Shown: positions 46,797-59,737 of the stretch, one piece after another
How positions within the stretch are numbered: position 1 is the stretch's first letter
Layout of the letters: each line of letters begins with the position of its first letter
Assembly (NCBI GenBank): GCA_051294375.1
Contig: CM119263.1
Span: forward strand, 27,316,264 to 27,380,263
Source: Paraspadella gotoi
Lineage: Eukaryota; Chaetognatha
DNA length: 64,000 bases
Direction of reading: 5' to 3'
The notes under the pieces: generated by a model
What the model was told of the DNA's origin: nothing
The model's input: only the letters and a program-made list of their open reading frames with translations
Database searches by the model: none
Translations under genes and position numbers: made by a program

Positions 46797-48240
46797 TTGG
46801 GTGACGGGAAGGGTCGGGGAAAAAAAAAGAATTCCAAGCTTTTGTTGTCGTTTCGAGATTGCAAAGATAATGATCTCGTTCGGCGTCGACGACAACGACG
46901 TCAGTAATCCTGTCAGCGACGCGTCGATGACATCAAAGTTGACTGCGTCACTGTCAGTTTGAGGATAACGACTTAAAGACAAAAAAAGAAGAAGATTTTT
47001 TGTGTTTCAGTTTGGGCGTGGCGGTCGTCGTCGTCGTCGTCTTCGTTGCAGATTCGCTCGTTGAACAAGAAAAAAANNNNNNNNNNNNNNNNNNNNNNNN
47101 NNNNNNNNNNNNNNNNNNNNNNNNNNNNNNNNNNNNNNNNNNNNNNNNNNNNNNNNNNNNNNNNNNNNNNNNNNNNNNNNNNNNNNNNNNNNNNNNNNNN
47201 NNNNNNNNNNNNNNNNNNNNNNNNNNNNNNNNNNNNNNNNNNNNNNNNNNNNNNNNNNNNNNNNNNNNNNNNNNNNNNNNNNNNNNNNNNNNNNNNNNNN
47301 NNNNNNNNNNNNNNNNNNNNNNNNNNNNNNNNNNGGGGGGGGCGTTGTGAGAGGCGTCGTGTTTGGCAACAGAAGGTTGTTGGGATTGAGAGAGGAGGGA
47401 ATGAGGAGGAGGTGAAAGAGGAGGAGGAGAATGAGGAAGAGGAGGAGGTGACCTAAGAAACAAAACAAACTTCATCCTCGGAAGTTTGTAAACAATCGAC
47501 GCGATTGCGACTCAGTCGATTCGCCGTCGACATATGTCGCCAGAAATTGCTTGATGCGTCTTGCGGGCGGAAAATTGGAGAAACGAGATGGGAAATTGGA
47601 TAATTGATTGAGGCATTATTAAATGCTATGTTTATTGACAATATAGATAAGTAATGTAAACAATAAACTGGAAAAAACGGTATTACGAATTAGAACTATT
47701 AGTTTAATCGATTCTTTAATAAAAATGCTTCCGTTACTGATATCCTGACGCTCGCCCGTACAACCATTTAAAAATAATAAATTTGGGTTCATCTTTGCAA
47801 TTTTCTCCATCAAAAATAAAATAAAAAAAACTTTCATTATTTGTTTTTTCTTTCGCCGATTAANNNNNNNNNNNNNNNNNNNNNNNNNNNNNNNNNNNNN
47901 NNNNNNNNNNNNNNNNNNNNNNNNNNNNNNNNNNNNNNNNNNNNNNNNNNNNNNNNNNNNNNNNNNTTTTTTTTTCCATTCAACAATTTCGAGTCTCTCT
48001 CTTTTTTTCTATTTTCCAGACTTGAAAAGAATTTCAAATTTAATCAAAAAGTATATGAGTTCCGCCGCCGCCGCCGCCGCGGTCTTCGCCGCCCCCCGAC
48101 GCAGCGCCGACAAAACTTGGTTGTAAGACAGATTCTATTGGCTCCTTTTCTTTCTTTCTCTCCCTCACCTCCCCCCATTTCTCTCACTCTCTCTCTCTCT
48201 CTCTCACTCTCTCTCTCTCTCCTCCCTCTAATCGATATTC
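44798..48240. other. Gap-rich noncoding stretch
   Basis: N runs lie at 45019-45118, 45933-45942, 46096-46222, 46556-46759, 47077-47334 and 47864-47966, mostly flanked by CT, GA, (CTTT)n or poly-A. A loosely repetitive stretch lies at 45470-45690. A TCG array lies at 47024-47040. No supported gene; most frames cross N. Confidence 0.7.
45470..45690. repeat. Loose repeat of AATGCCGTCGATG-like phrases
   Basis: Variants of AAAATGCCGTCGATGTC recur about eight times, at irregular 15-30 bp spacing. It may be a decayed satellite. No reading frame runs through it on the + strand. Confidence 0.35.
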
Positions 48241-48290
48241 TTAGAGTTACTCTCGCCAAACAAGCGCCGCTTGTTAACTCGGGTCAGACG

Positions 48291-48394
48291 TTGGCGCCGA
48301 ACAATCAGTGAGTCAATCAATCGAACCCAAGCCCATTGTAGATCCTTCAGGCGAGGACGACCAATCACGGCCGCTTACCAATCATAGCCGCTCA
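48291..48394. promoter_or_regulatory. Candidate promoter: E2F-like site and tandem CCAAT boxes
   Basis: TTGGCGCCGA (48291-48300) is E2F-like. CCAATCACGGCCGCTTA (48361-48377) is followed directly by CCAATCATAGCCGCTCA (48378-48394), a 17-bp tandem repeat with three mismatches that gives two NF-Y type CCAAT boxes. An upstream CT tract lies at 48185-48220. No exon was recognised. Confidence 0.4.
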
Positions 48395-48399
48395 CAGAG

Positions 48400-51300
48400 C
48401 AAGCAGATGGTCAATAATTTTAAATTGAGAAAGATCGACTCAACGACTTTTTTTTTATAACAACAGATGCGATGACGACTTCAACTTTTTTTAAATATTT
48501 TTTTTTAAAAAAAATCTTTCAAATCTTTAAAATTCTTCTGCTGTCGTGTTTTAGAGCTTCGACCGAACATCAGAAAAACAAAAAAACCGAACTCAATTTT
48601 TCTGAAACCGATTTTTTTTCTCTCTCCCGACCGCATATCGCTGTAGCCCGATCGTCAATTAAGTTTCAGCATCCAGAAGCGCTCTCTCNNNNNNNNNNNN
48701 NNNNNNNNNNNNNNNNNNNNNNNNNNNNNNNNNNNNNNNNNNNNNNNNNNNNNNNNNNNNNNNNNNNNNNNNNNNNNNNNNNNNNNNNNNNNNNNNNNNN
48801 NNNNNNNNNNNNNNNNNNNNNNNNNNNNNNNNNNNNNNNNNNNNNNNNNNNNNNNNNNNNNNNNNNNNNNNNNNNNNNNNNNNNNNNNNNNNNNNNNNNN
48901 NNNNNNNNNNNNNNNNNNNNGACAAGCTCGATAGCATTTTGAGAGAAAAGAAAAAACTCGATAATCACACGATCTAACGCTTGTTTACAAAAATTTATTG
49001 TTTATTTACTGAATTTTTTCGTTTGTTTACGAATTTCGCGCGAGGAAGACGAGGCTTCGTCGATTTGGTGGAAGTCGCTCTGTTGGGAAAGAGAGAGAAA
49101 TAGACGAGTTGTCTGTCTGACGCGCGATTGTCTTTTCACGAAACTGCTTATTGCTAAATCGACGTCAAACAATTCAAAAAATTGTTCAAAATTAATGTTT
49201 ACGTTACAGACGACCTATTTTGTTACGGTTTACTCAGTAAAATAAAAACGAACGTGCACAGTCGTATTATGCAAATACACTTCAGTCGGACTTATTTCAA
49301 TGCTAAAGCCCATCCTCTTACCATTTTTCAGTCCATGCCAATACCTGAGCCCATGATCGTTCTCGTGTCCTTCAAAAAAGACCGTCATCGCAAAAAAAGA
49401 CATTTTGTTATATATTGTGTATTGTGTATTGTGTATTGTGTATTCAATTTTTGTATTCTCTTTCAGAATTTTTCTTCTCTTACTTCGATTTGTTCTTTTA
49501 TTTTATCTTTATTTACATTTTTTCTTTTTCTTATTTTATTCTTTCTTCTCTTCACTTCTCTTCTCTTCTTCGGTTCTTCTCTTCTTCTACTTCTCTTCTT
49601 CTCTTCTATTTTCGTTTTCTCTTTCACTCAAAACGAAGGACGACAAAAGGACAAAGAAATAATCTGCTAATGAATTTGATAACGCNNNNNNNNNNGTCAA
49701 AATCTTTCCATTTTTATCTTCGAAACGTCGTCGACTTGAGGAGGCGAAAGAGCTCTCTCTCTCTCTTCGTCTCCATCTCTCTCTTTCTCCCTTTTCTCAA
49801 CACGCACGCTCTTTCTCTCAAACCCTTCTCCCTCAAACCCCTTTCAAAAACCCCTCTCCCTCTCTATCCCCGCTCCTTCGTCTCCTTCTCTGTCTGAGCA
49901 AACTCGGTTAAAAAGTCGAATTTATCGAATTTTTGTGTGGAATTCGCGTGTCGCTTCGACGCGTTGGATGGACCCGCGATTGGCGAGGGAGTTTGGGGTC
50001 GGGAAGGGGGGGGTGAGAGAGTTGGGGTATTGAAGAGGGTAGGAGATCCTCTGAGTTGATTTCCGGTGGCGATGGAGAAGCGAGTATGATCAAGATGGCC
50101 CAAGTTAATTGCGGAGAGAGAGTGGGACAGAGACGGGAGGTGGTGGCTGCTATGGTGGTCCTAATTTGATTATTTAGCCAATTTATTTATTAACTTAGTT
50201 TTTGCAATGTACAATAACAAAATGTAATAGATAAATGAGACATAATTCAAGACAATGACAAGTTAAACGATTACGTTGAGAAAATCGACTTTGAGGAAAA
50301 CGAAACAACGACAACCACGAGAAATACGACAACAAAGAGGTTATAAACATGTTGCAAAGCACGTTGATGACAAAGACGATAACGATGAAAAATACAACGA
50401 CTATTATGATGACAAAGGCGACGAAAATGACGACATTGAGGACGATGACAATCACGCTGAGAGTGACGATGATGACCTCAAAGACTTCCTTCTTTTTTCC
50501 TTTTTTCTTTCTTTTTTTNNNNNNNNNNNNNNNNNNNNNNNNNNNNNNNNNNNNNNNNNNNNNNNNNNNNNNNNNNNNNNNNNNNNNNNNNNNNNNNNNN
50601 NNNNNNNNNNNNNNNNNNNNNNNNNNNNNNNNNNNNNNNNNNNNNNNNNNNNNNNNNNNNNNNNNNNNNNNNNNNNNNNNNNNNNNNNNNNNNNNNNNNN
50701 NNNNNNNNNNNNNNNNNNNNNNNNNNNNNNNNNNNNNNNNNNNNNNNNNNNNNNNNNNNNNNNNNNNNNNNNNNNNNNNNNNNNNNNNNNNNNNNNNNNN
50801 NNNNNNNNNNNNNNNNNNNNNNCCCTCAAGTGTGAAGCAATAAAAAAAAAAGAGAAATTTCGATTTTCGATTATTTATTCTGATTTGACTTTAAACTTCG
50901 CTTCTCTGACGAGATTCGCCTCTTGATTTGAGACTCAGCTCGTTACGGATTCCACGACGACGACGACGACGACGACGACGAAAACAGAGAGACAACATTG
51001 ATTACACATTTGAAGATTAGCTCAGAAATAAAAATTAATAAGACGAAAAATACAAGGTACTTAGTTTTATAAAGGATTTCTGTTGTTTAATATTAGTATT
51101 TCGTGCCAACAGTTAAATCTCCTGATGTCAATGACCACAACAAAGGGGAAACGGACAAACGAACAATCTAGATAATTTATGAACGCCTTTCGTTTTTTAA
51201 ATGTGTTGTACGTACTAGTTTCTTTTCTTGCTATTATATCGTAATTAATTCATTTTCGTGTTTCTTCTCTAAGGCTTAATATTTTTTTCATTCTCTCTCT

Positions 51301-51520
51301 CTCTCTCTTTCTCTCTCTCCTCTTCTTTCTATACTTGGGAGGAAAAAGCTTTTAGAGTNNNNNNNNNNNNNNNNNNNNNNNNNNNNNNNNNNNNNNNNNN
51401 NNNNNNNNNNNNNNNNNNNNNNNNNNNNNNNNNNNNNNNNNNNNNNNNNNNNNNNNNNNNNNNNNNNNNNNNNNNNNNNNNNNNNNNNNNNNNNNNNNNN
51501 NNNNNNNNNNNNNNNNCCTT
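48400..51520. other. Noncoding stretch with gaps
   Basis: N runs lie at 48689-48920, 49686-49695, 50519-50822 and 51359-51516. A 7-bp (TGTGTAT)n repeat lies at 49412-49443 and a GAC array at 50954-50981. Frames at 49182-49670 are pyrimidine-rich and unconvincing. The Asp/Thr-rich frames at 50276-50500 follow GAT/GAC-rich DNA. Confidence 0.65.
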
Positions 51521-52202
51521 ATTCTCCCGTTCCCTTCTTCCAAAACAGTTGTGTTTTTAGTCCGCGCGTTCGCCTTTTATCTCGATAATCCCGGGCGATG
51601 GAAAAGGCTGGCGTTTTCGGGGGTTGGGTCCCCGAAGAAAAGTGGGTAGCAAGGTGGGTGAGTCTGTCAACTTGAGAAAAAAAGGGGGTAAGTGGAGGTT
51701 TAAAGACGGCCCGTTACCGGTTAGTGTGGGCCAACGGGTGGGCGTGTCAGTACCGCGAAAATATGATGGAATCGAGGGAATTCCTCCCAAAACGGAAATT
51801 TTTTTTTTTTCAGAAAAAGAGAAACTATTTTTATGGTGGAGGATTTAGAAGAAGAAAGGAGGAGAGAAAGGAAAAAAAAAGGAAGAAAGGGAAAAACGAC
51901 AACGAAAAAAATAAAGGAAAAAAATGAGAGTTAATTACTTTCAAAACGAAGTTCTCAAAACGAGTTTTTTAATTGCTTTTTTACAGATGAGTTGATAACA
52001 AATATTCTTTAAGGTTTAAAATTCTGGTTCACCGTTCAAGTTAATAAATTTCAAGTTCAACATTCATGTCACTAAATTAAAATGAGCGATTTCCAGTGCG
52101 TAAGGCTCTTAAGTGGCACCCAAGAGGCGGCAGCGCCCAAGTGTCTTTGACAGCCCAGAAGCCGTGGCATCCCGGAGGCCTTTGGTATTATGGAGGCTCG
52201 TG

Positions 52203-52302
<100 letters not shown>

Positions 52303-54132
52303 CCAATACAAATCCCCCACAAAGACCCACTCCAAACGCATTAAAGACCCACTTATCTTTAAAACCTTTCCGCCATTGTCTTCCACGTTCTTCGAAAAGA
52401 GAGAGCGAATTTTTTTTTCTTTTTTAAAATCTCGACACTTTTTTTTATTTCAGCGAAAGCAATAAATGAATTTATCCAAACTTGAACTATCTGTATAAAA
52501 AATATTCCTCAGTTAATTGGTTGTAAACTATTATAGTTATTATATTCTTTTAATCTGAAAAAAACTTAATTAATTACGTTTTTATTTACGAAAAGGGAGG
52601 AACCACCCCGAACATCTAACTGACTGGGTGATTATAGTGAAGTGAGTAAGTAGTGCAGACAACAGTAAGTGCAGACAGGTAAAGTGCATTCAGGATACAG
52701 TGCGGACAGGAAGAGTGCTCAATCCTAGCGTGACCACTAGTTCGGTGATGACAAGAGACCACACTCTGATGCGCAGTTGACGCCTGCACTATGTACATCG
52801 GTTTATCATTGTCACCTGATTTCCTCCACGTCGTTGTTATGAGGCTTTTGAATTTTATTTCCGTCGCATTTGAAATGAAATTATCTTTTGTCGCAAACTG
52901 TAAATCCTTCGTTCTTATATAATTATTTTTTTAATGTTGCTCAATTAAATTTTTAGATGTATACCTTGTTCCTTTCGGTCATCTTTCTATTTTATTTCGT
53001 TTTAATTTCTCGTATTCCAGCCAAATTCGTAAAATCAAGTTAAGAAACTGTCGCTAATTACACTGCAATATGTAAATGAGATTAAAGAGTCGTACCGTAA
53101 TCGAGTGGAAGAAAGAAAAAGAAAAGAGAAGGCATATAAGTGCTTGTTTTCAGCGACGAGAGTGAGAAGAAGAGATTCAATATTTTTAAATTGTTTACTT
53201 GTGGCAGAGGACAAACGCGGACTTTGAGGAGAGAGAGAGAGAGGAGAGGAGGAGACGATGAGAGAAGAGAGAGAGAGAGAGGGAGAGAGAGAGACNNNNN
53301 NNNNNNNNNNNNNNNNNNNNNNNNNNNNNNNNNNNNNNNNNNNAACTCGACGATGAAAAAGTCATCCGGAGAAAAAGAAAGAAAATATAACCGAAAAAGA
53401 AAAAAAAAGTTGTTAAATTCATTTGGAATCGGCGCCGAAATTTTAGTTTCCCCTTTTTCTTTTCTCCTTTTTTTTTTCTGGATCGGTGCCATCCTCACTT
53501 AACACTTCATAATTCTGTCGCGATAAAAAAAAGACATAAACAATCTAGGAAAAGACAACATTTTTTTTTCTTTTTTTGACAAATCATATTTTCTTAAAAT
53601 ATGGGAAAGAGAGGTAGTTAAAAATGTAATTCGTAAAACGAGCCACTATTATACACTTTAAAACGCGTCAGTTTCCAGCCGTTGTATTCTTCATTATATT
53701 TACTTCTTTTCATCCTACTATTATTTATTTACAGAACTAAAAAATCGTTTACTTAAATTAAGCCATTCCTTATCTCGACAGATCGCGTTCCCCTTTTGTT
53801 TTCTTCTCATTTTTTTTTTCATCTGCGCATAAAGAGCCGACGTACAGACCGACGCATGCGTACGACTGACGACGGACGATCCCCTTAACTGCATTCGACC
53901 CCAAAGAATACGACCAAGACGCTGAAACAACGAAGGAAAAACACAGAAGACAAAACCTAACAGAATCCAAAAGAAGAAAGAAGAAGGAAAAGAAAACCCA
54001 AACGAAATTCCGAGGCACGAAAAATCTCTGGAACAGGAGCATTCAACTTGTTCCTACCGCAATCAAAGCGGAAGATGGCACTGTGATATCACCTCACCGA
54101 ACAACTGACAACTCAGACTGCGTTCGGGCGGA

Positions 54133-54160
54133 AGGGGGGGCGGTGGGCAGGTTGGGGCGG
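54133..54160 (+). other. Canonical G-quadruplex candidate
   Basis: A G7 run is followed by CGGT, G3, CAGGTT and G4, meeting the G3+ with loops of 1-7 rule. Confidence 0.55.
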
Positions 54161-55929
54161 TGTCTCTGAGATCGTCAAATGATCGAAAAGAAAAGACATA
54201 AAGGCTCAACGTGATGGGAAATGCAATTCAAACGGATCACTACGCAATCCATACGATGATAGTCTTTTAAGACACTCCTAAAAATTAAATGAATGATCAA
54301 CAATATTGAAGTCCCAAAAGATTGTGTTTCGCCAAGAACTAAAGAGTCCATATAGTGTGTTTGGGCGAAAAGAGAAACACTCTTGTGTCAAACATTAAGC
54401 ATCCTTCTGCCTGGCAACGATGAAGCGCTGCCCTTGCCGTAACTTACTCTCAGAACACTAATGCACAGCCAAACCACAAACAACTTCACGTAACTCCGAA
54501 GGCCTCACATACGGAATCGAGAGTGAGCCGATAAGGAAAAAATCCCCTGATTCACTGTTTGTGATAACAGCGGCGCATCGTGAATCATCACGTTGAGCGA
54601 CGCTTGTGGGTGACGATCACGTTGACGACTTCGGTGACGACTCACCTCGTGCTATCCGTCACCCGCTACAGCAAATAATATGAATTAGCTAATCACGTGC
54701 AGCCTAGTTTGGTCGAAGCCACATACATAGGCAACAGCAGCGGCTCGCGTGCCGAGGAAAATAGTTTTGGAAGGACAGAGATAGCGCACGAGAGAGAGAG
54801 GCCGGCCAGAGAGTAAAGGGAGAGAAAAGAGAAAGAGCATATGACGACGACGATGAAGACGAGGACAAGAAGCAGTACTCGAGAGAGAGAGGATCTCGAC
54901 TGAGAACATGACAGAGAGAGGAGCGAGGAGATAGACGATGAGAGAGTACTCCCGACTGCGTACCTTCCGTCTAACTCCTCTCCCAATTTCCTCTCCCCCA
55001 CACCCCATAATTCGCAATCGCGCATTGCCAGCTGTCGAATTCGAGGCAACAAATGCTTCGACTCGTTTAATTTTTCCACCCCCGCTCTCTCCTCTCTCTC
55101 CTCTTCGCTCTCTCTCTCTGACTAGCTCTCTCTCTCTCTCTTCTCTCTCGTCTCTACTCTCTCTCTCTCTCTGTTTTACCCAAGGAAAGGTGGAAGGATA
55201 TCCAGCGGGTGCGCAACAGAAAGGCGAATCAGAAGAACACACTTAAGCCGCCGCGGATCGCATTCTCATGCAGGAGCCGGGGGAGTTGGTTGAGTGGGGG
55301 ATAGACATCGGACATCGGTAAAAGAGCGGGATAAAACACAGGTGGTCAACTCGGTCCACTGGCGTGGAGCCCGTTAAGCGACGACGGGTTGGGTTCGGGA
55401 ATAAGGAAAAAAAAAACTTAACCTTCACCTTTTGTCCCTTTTTTTTTTCCTTTTTTCACTTTTCCTTTTTTTTCTTTCTTTCTTTCTTCAATGCGCATCT
55501 GTAACATAAACCCACGCGCAACCCTCATTTCAACCACTTCCCCACTCTCCACCCTACCGACCATCAACGCCCCCACCCATTCGCTTTTTTACCTTCATGA
55601 ACCGCCCGGGTGGAAAGGGCGATGCGGCGGTCACGCCTCAATCTCTGACTTTTTTTTCCCTCTCTGAAAAAAAACTAACCGATTCCAATTTTCTTCCCCT
55701 AAATTTCGGGGGCGGATTTCTTTCTTTATTTCCTTTTTTTATTGAAGAGGGGGCCCCCGAGGGCCAGTCCCGTGGATGGCCGGCCCGACGGGGCAGCCCG
55801 CCGAGTGCGGCGTGGGCCGTATTAAGAGCGGACCGCTCATAGGGATTCGCGGTCAAACGAGACCAGAAAATTGCTGGGGGGGAAGGAGAAAAAAGTTAAT
55901 GTGANNNNNNNNNNNNNNNNNNNNNNNNN

Positions 55930-56150
55930 TTTCCCGCCACGGAGCCGTGTTTGTATTTGCTGACCAAACATTGCATTTAGTTTCTTATTGTGACGGGACG
56001 ATCACGTGATCGTCACCGAATCGTCACGTGATCGTCACCGAATCGTCACGTGATGTCGTCCGCGTTATAACGTGAATCGGGATTTTTTCGTCATTCGATC
56101 CGATTGACCTTCGGGTTTCTAGTTGTTGTTGTTGTTCATCGATTCCCGCC
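55930..56150. promoter_or_regulatory. Promoter-like module: three phased E-boxes between E2F-like sites
   Basis: TTTCCCGCC (55930-55938), then TCACGTGA at 56002-56009, 56024-56031 and 56046-56053 (period exactly 22 bp, about two helical turns), then TTCCCGCC (56143-56150). The E-box units share ATCGTCACCGA spacers and so arose by tandem duplication. USF/Max/Mitf-type factors and E2F are the expected binders (established knowledge). The module starts at the right edge of a 25-N gap. Function is inferred. Confidence 0.5.
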
Positions 56151-56738
56151 AGAAGGATGTAATTGACCAAGTTTTCTTTTCCCAAACAATATATGACTTC
56201 TTTTCAAAATTTTTGGCTTAATATTTATCAATATTAATTTTTAGATTTTAAAACTTATCGATGGCATCGTTTAATTCATTCACTTCCTTTTTCTTTTCTT
56301 TTCATTTCGATCTCAAAACCCCCACCTGCCCACCGCCCCCCCTTCGCCAACCGTGAATTCAGTTGTTGTTGTGATTCACAGTCCTTTGTTGCGGTACATT
56401 AGCTCCTTTCAAGATTTTTCTGCCTCGGAATTTCTTTGGGTTTTTTCTTTTCTTTCTTTTTTTTTCTTTAGTTTTGTCTTTTTTTTTTCCTTTTTCTCTG
56501 GTTCGTATTTTTGGGTCGAAGAGTACAGGGGAATCGTCGTCGTCGTCGTCATCGTCGTCGTCGTCCTCTTTATCATAGAAGTCCATAGTTTGGCATCGTC
56601 ACGGTTGTCATCGTTACCGTCATCGTTCTTTTTGGATGGAACCGTCATCCTTGTCAGTCGAAAACGACGACTCCTGTCATCGCGTTGTATTTATGATTGA
56701 AGCAGATCGGATAATTGGCATTACTATCTCTCGATAAT

Positions 56739-56773
<35 letters not shown>

Positions 56774-57556
56774 NNNNNNNNNNNNNNNNNNNNNNNNNNN
56801 NNNNNNNNNNNNNNNNNNNNNNNNNNNNNNNNNNNNNNNNNNNNNNNNNNNNNNNNNNNNNNNNNNNNNNNNNNNNNNNNNNNNNNNNNNNNNNNNNNNN
56901 NNNNNNNNNNNNNNNNNNNNNNNNNNNNNNNNNNNNNNNNNNNNNNNNNNNNNNNNNNNNNNNNNNNNNNNNNNNNNNNNNNNNNNNNNNNNNNNNNNNN
57001 NNNNNNNNNNNNNNNNNNNNNNNNNNNNNNNNNNNNNNNNNNNNNNNNNNNNNNNNNNNNNNNNNNNNNNNNNNNNNNNNNNNNNNNNNNNNNNNNNNNN
57101 NNNNNNNNNNNNNNNNNNNCCCCCCCCTTCCTAATACAATTCTCTCAGGAACGCCATTATTTTTACTACGTATATTATAACCGTCTCTTTTTCTCTCTCA
57201 ACATTCAAAAAATTTAGAAAAAAAAAATTAAAAAAATTTAGAGAAAAAAAAAGAAACTTTGATCCGCCCATCCATTCATCACGGGCTTCTTGATTAGCGA
57301 AGCCATTTTGCGTGTAAATCTCTCTCTCTCAATCTTTCTTTCTCTTTAAATCTCTGTCTCTCTCCCTCTCTCTCAATCGACGAGCGGAGCAAATAATGTC
57401 TCCTCGGCCTAATTAGCCTCCGCCGATTAAGCGCAATTACTAATAACGAAGAGTTATTAGGTTAGCATCATTTTTTTTTTATTATTATTCCTGTTTGTTG
57501 TAGTTTTAGTCGCGAAGAAACACGTCAACGTGTGTTGTTGGCCTTTCGCGAGCGGA

Positions 57557-57605
<49 letters not shown>

Positions 57606-58530
57606 GGAGAGAGAGACGGTGATGTTTTTTGAACCCATCTCCGCGCGAACTTATTACCGCGGAAAGGGAGACCTGTCTATACTTATTACCCCCAAGGGGA
57701 AAAAAAAGACCTCTCTTTTCTTTTTTCGGTTAATGAGGAATCGAAAGACCTCTCTTTTGTCATTACCACGTCAACGCTGAGGTATTTAAGGGTCCTCGCC
57801 TGTCTCATTAGCTGAATCGAATTAATTTTATCAATCGTTAATTTTATTTAAACTATTTCTTGAGCGAGGGCAGTAGGATATAAATCATGGAACTAATAAA
57901 AGGATTTTCTTTTGTAAATTCAACAATGATTTTATATATATTTTTTGGGAAAAAATGAATCTATCCTTTTTCGGTTAGCCCCTTAAAATTCCTCTCTCTT
58001 CGCCCCTATCATAAATTATCTCTTTTTGTCAAAACCAACATTGATCAGAACATCTCTTTCCTCGTTAGGACCTTTCTTTCTTCATTAGAACCCCCGATCC
58101 TAATTATGTATCGTCACGTCCTTTTTTCACTTCTTTTTTCTGTCTCAAATTAAAAAAAAATACAAAATTTTATTTTACAAATTTTTTTCAAAAAAAAAAT
58201 TATCCCTGGGTTTTAAAAGGATTTTGCGTTTTTTTGGGCCGAGAGAGAATTTGAGGGATATGATAAAAGGACTTGTGGAAGTTGTGATAGAGGGGCCTGT
58301 GATAGATGGATGAGACGAGAGAGAGGTAGTTGGTGAGAGGGGATTGACGGTGAAACTAAGTGATCATGTGAAAAAAATAAAGGACGATTCGGAGAAAACG
58401 TCAAGGTTGTTCTATGGGGCGAAAGAACAAGAAAACAGGAAATGAGTTGATTATGTTCCATGGGAGTAAGTAATCCTTTTGGACAAAGGGTTAAGAGTGA
58501 GTGAGTGGGTGAGTGAGAAGGGTAAGGAGT
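56150..58530. other. Noncoding stretch with TCG arrays and a gap
   Basis: TCG arrays lie at 56534-56566 and 56740-56773, the latter running into a 346-N gap (56774-57119). A TAATTA/GATTAA-rich patch lies at 57400-57470, a GA tract at 57559-57617, and the rest is AT-rich. No supported gene. Confidence 0.65.
56740..56773. repeat. (GTC)n array at a gap edge
   Basis: About eleven units, continuing into the N run, so the real length is unknown. Confidence 0.95.
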
Positions 58531-58531
58531 C

Positions 58532-58557
58532 GGGTGGGTAAGGGGCGATGGGTGGGG
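58532..58557 (+). other. Strong G-quadruplex candidate
   Basis: Five G runs (3, 3, 4, 3, 4) are separated by loops of T, TAA, CGAT and T, the tightest quadruplex pattern in the window. Confidence 0.65.
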
Positions 58558-58559
58558 CC

Positions 58560-59698
58560 TACGGCTTTTTTTTTGTTACGGACGTCGATTTAGTTCCGAA
58601 GCGGAGGTCGTTGCCCACGCCGCTGCCGCTTCCGCCGCCGCTTCCGCTGCCGCTTCCGAGAGACAGACGACCGAACTGAAAAAAAAATGTGAAGTCGGTN
58701 NNNNNNNNNNNNNNNNNNNNNNNNNNNNNNNNNNNNNNNNNNNNNNNNNNNNNNNNNNNNNNNNNNNNNNNNNNNNNNNNNNNNNNNNNNNNNNNNNNNN
58801 NNNNNNNNNNNNNNNNNNNNNNNNNNNNNNNNNNNNNNNNNNNNNNNNNNNNNNNNNNNNNNNNNNNNNNNNNNNNNNNNNNNNNNNNNNNNNNNNNNNN
58901 NNNNNNNNNNNNNNNNNNNNNNNNNNNNNNNNNNNNNNNNNNNNNNNNNNNNNNNNNNNNNNNNNNNNNNNNNNNNNNNNNNNNNNNNNNNNNNNNNNNN
59001 NNNNNNNNNNNNNNNNNNNNNNNNNNNNNNNNNNNNNNNNNNNNNNNNNNNNNNNNNNNNNNNNNNNNNNNNNNNNNNNNNNNNNNNNNNNNNNNNNNNN
59101 NNNNNNNNNNNNNNNNNNNNNNNNNNNNNNNNNNNNNNNNNNNNNNNNNNNNNNNNNNNNNNNNNNNNNNNNNNNNNNNNNNNNNNNNNNNNNNNNNNNN
59201 NNNNNNNNNNNNNNNNNNNNNNNNNNNNNNNNNNNNNNNNNNNNNNNNNNNNNNNNNNNNNNNNNNNNNNNNNNNNNNNNNNNNNNNNNNNNNNNNNNNN
59301 NNNNNNNNNNNNNNNNNNNNNNNNNNNNNNNNNNNNNNNNNNNNNNNNNNNNNNNNNNNNNNNNNNNNNNNNNNNNNNNNNNNNNNNNNNNNNNNNNNNN
59401 NNNNNNNNNNNNNNNNNNNNNNNNNTGAGGGTGGCGCCTGTGCCACCAAAAGTACTCCCATTCCCATCTTAACTGGGTTCCCCTGTAAAATTCTAACTCG
59501 TCCCCTCCACGACCGCAATCTCATCTCTCTCCAAAGACCCGCCAACCCCACTCCCTTTCCACTCCCCCACCCAATCCTACTCCCCCACACCCCAAACCTT
59601 TTTACGGACTAACCTTCAAATATTCATGGTCGCATTTTTAAATCCGAATTCTTCATTCCGCCCAAAAAAAAAAGCCCATCTGCGCCTCTTTTTGTTGG

Positions 59699-59737
<39 letters not shown>

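Noticed and set aside
54685-55242. 185-aa frame on the - strand
   Set aside because: Low-complexity Arg/Glu and Ser/Leu from GA/CT tracts, with a second overlapping frame of similar length.
55590-55860. GC-rich patch considered as an rRNA fragment or exon
   Set aside because: No recognised rRNA core sequence, and both-strand frames lack any known motif.
58559-59612. Long open frames on both strands across 58559-59612
   Set aside because: Most of the frame is the 726-base N run, which contains no stop codons by definition; the visible ends show no domain.
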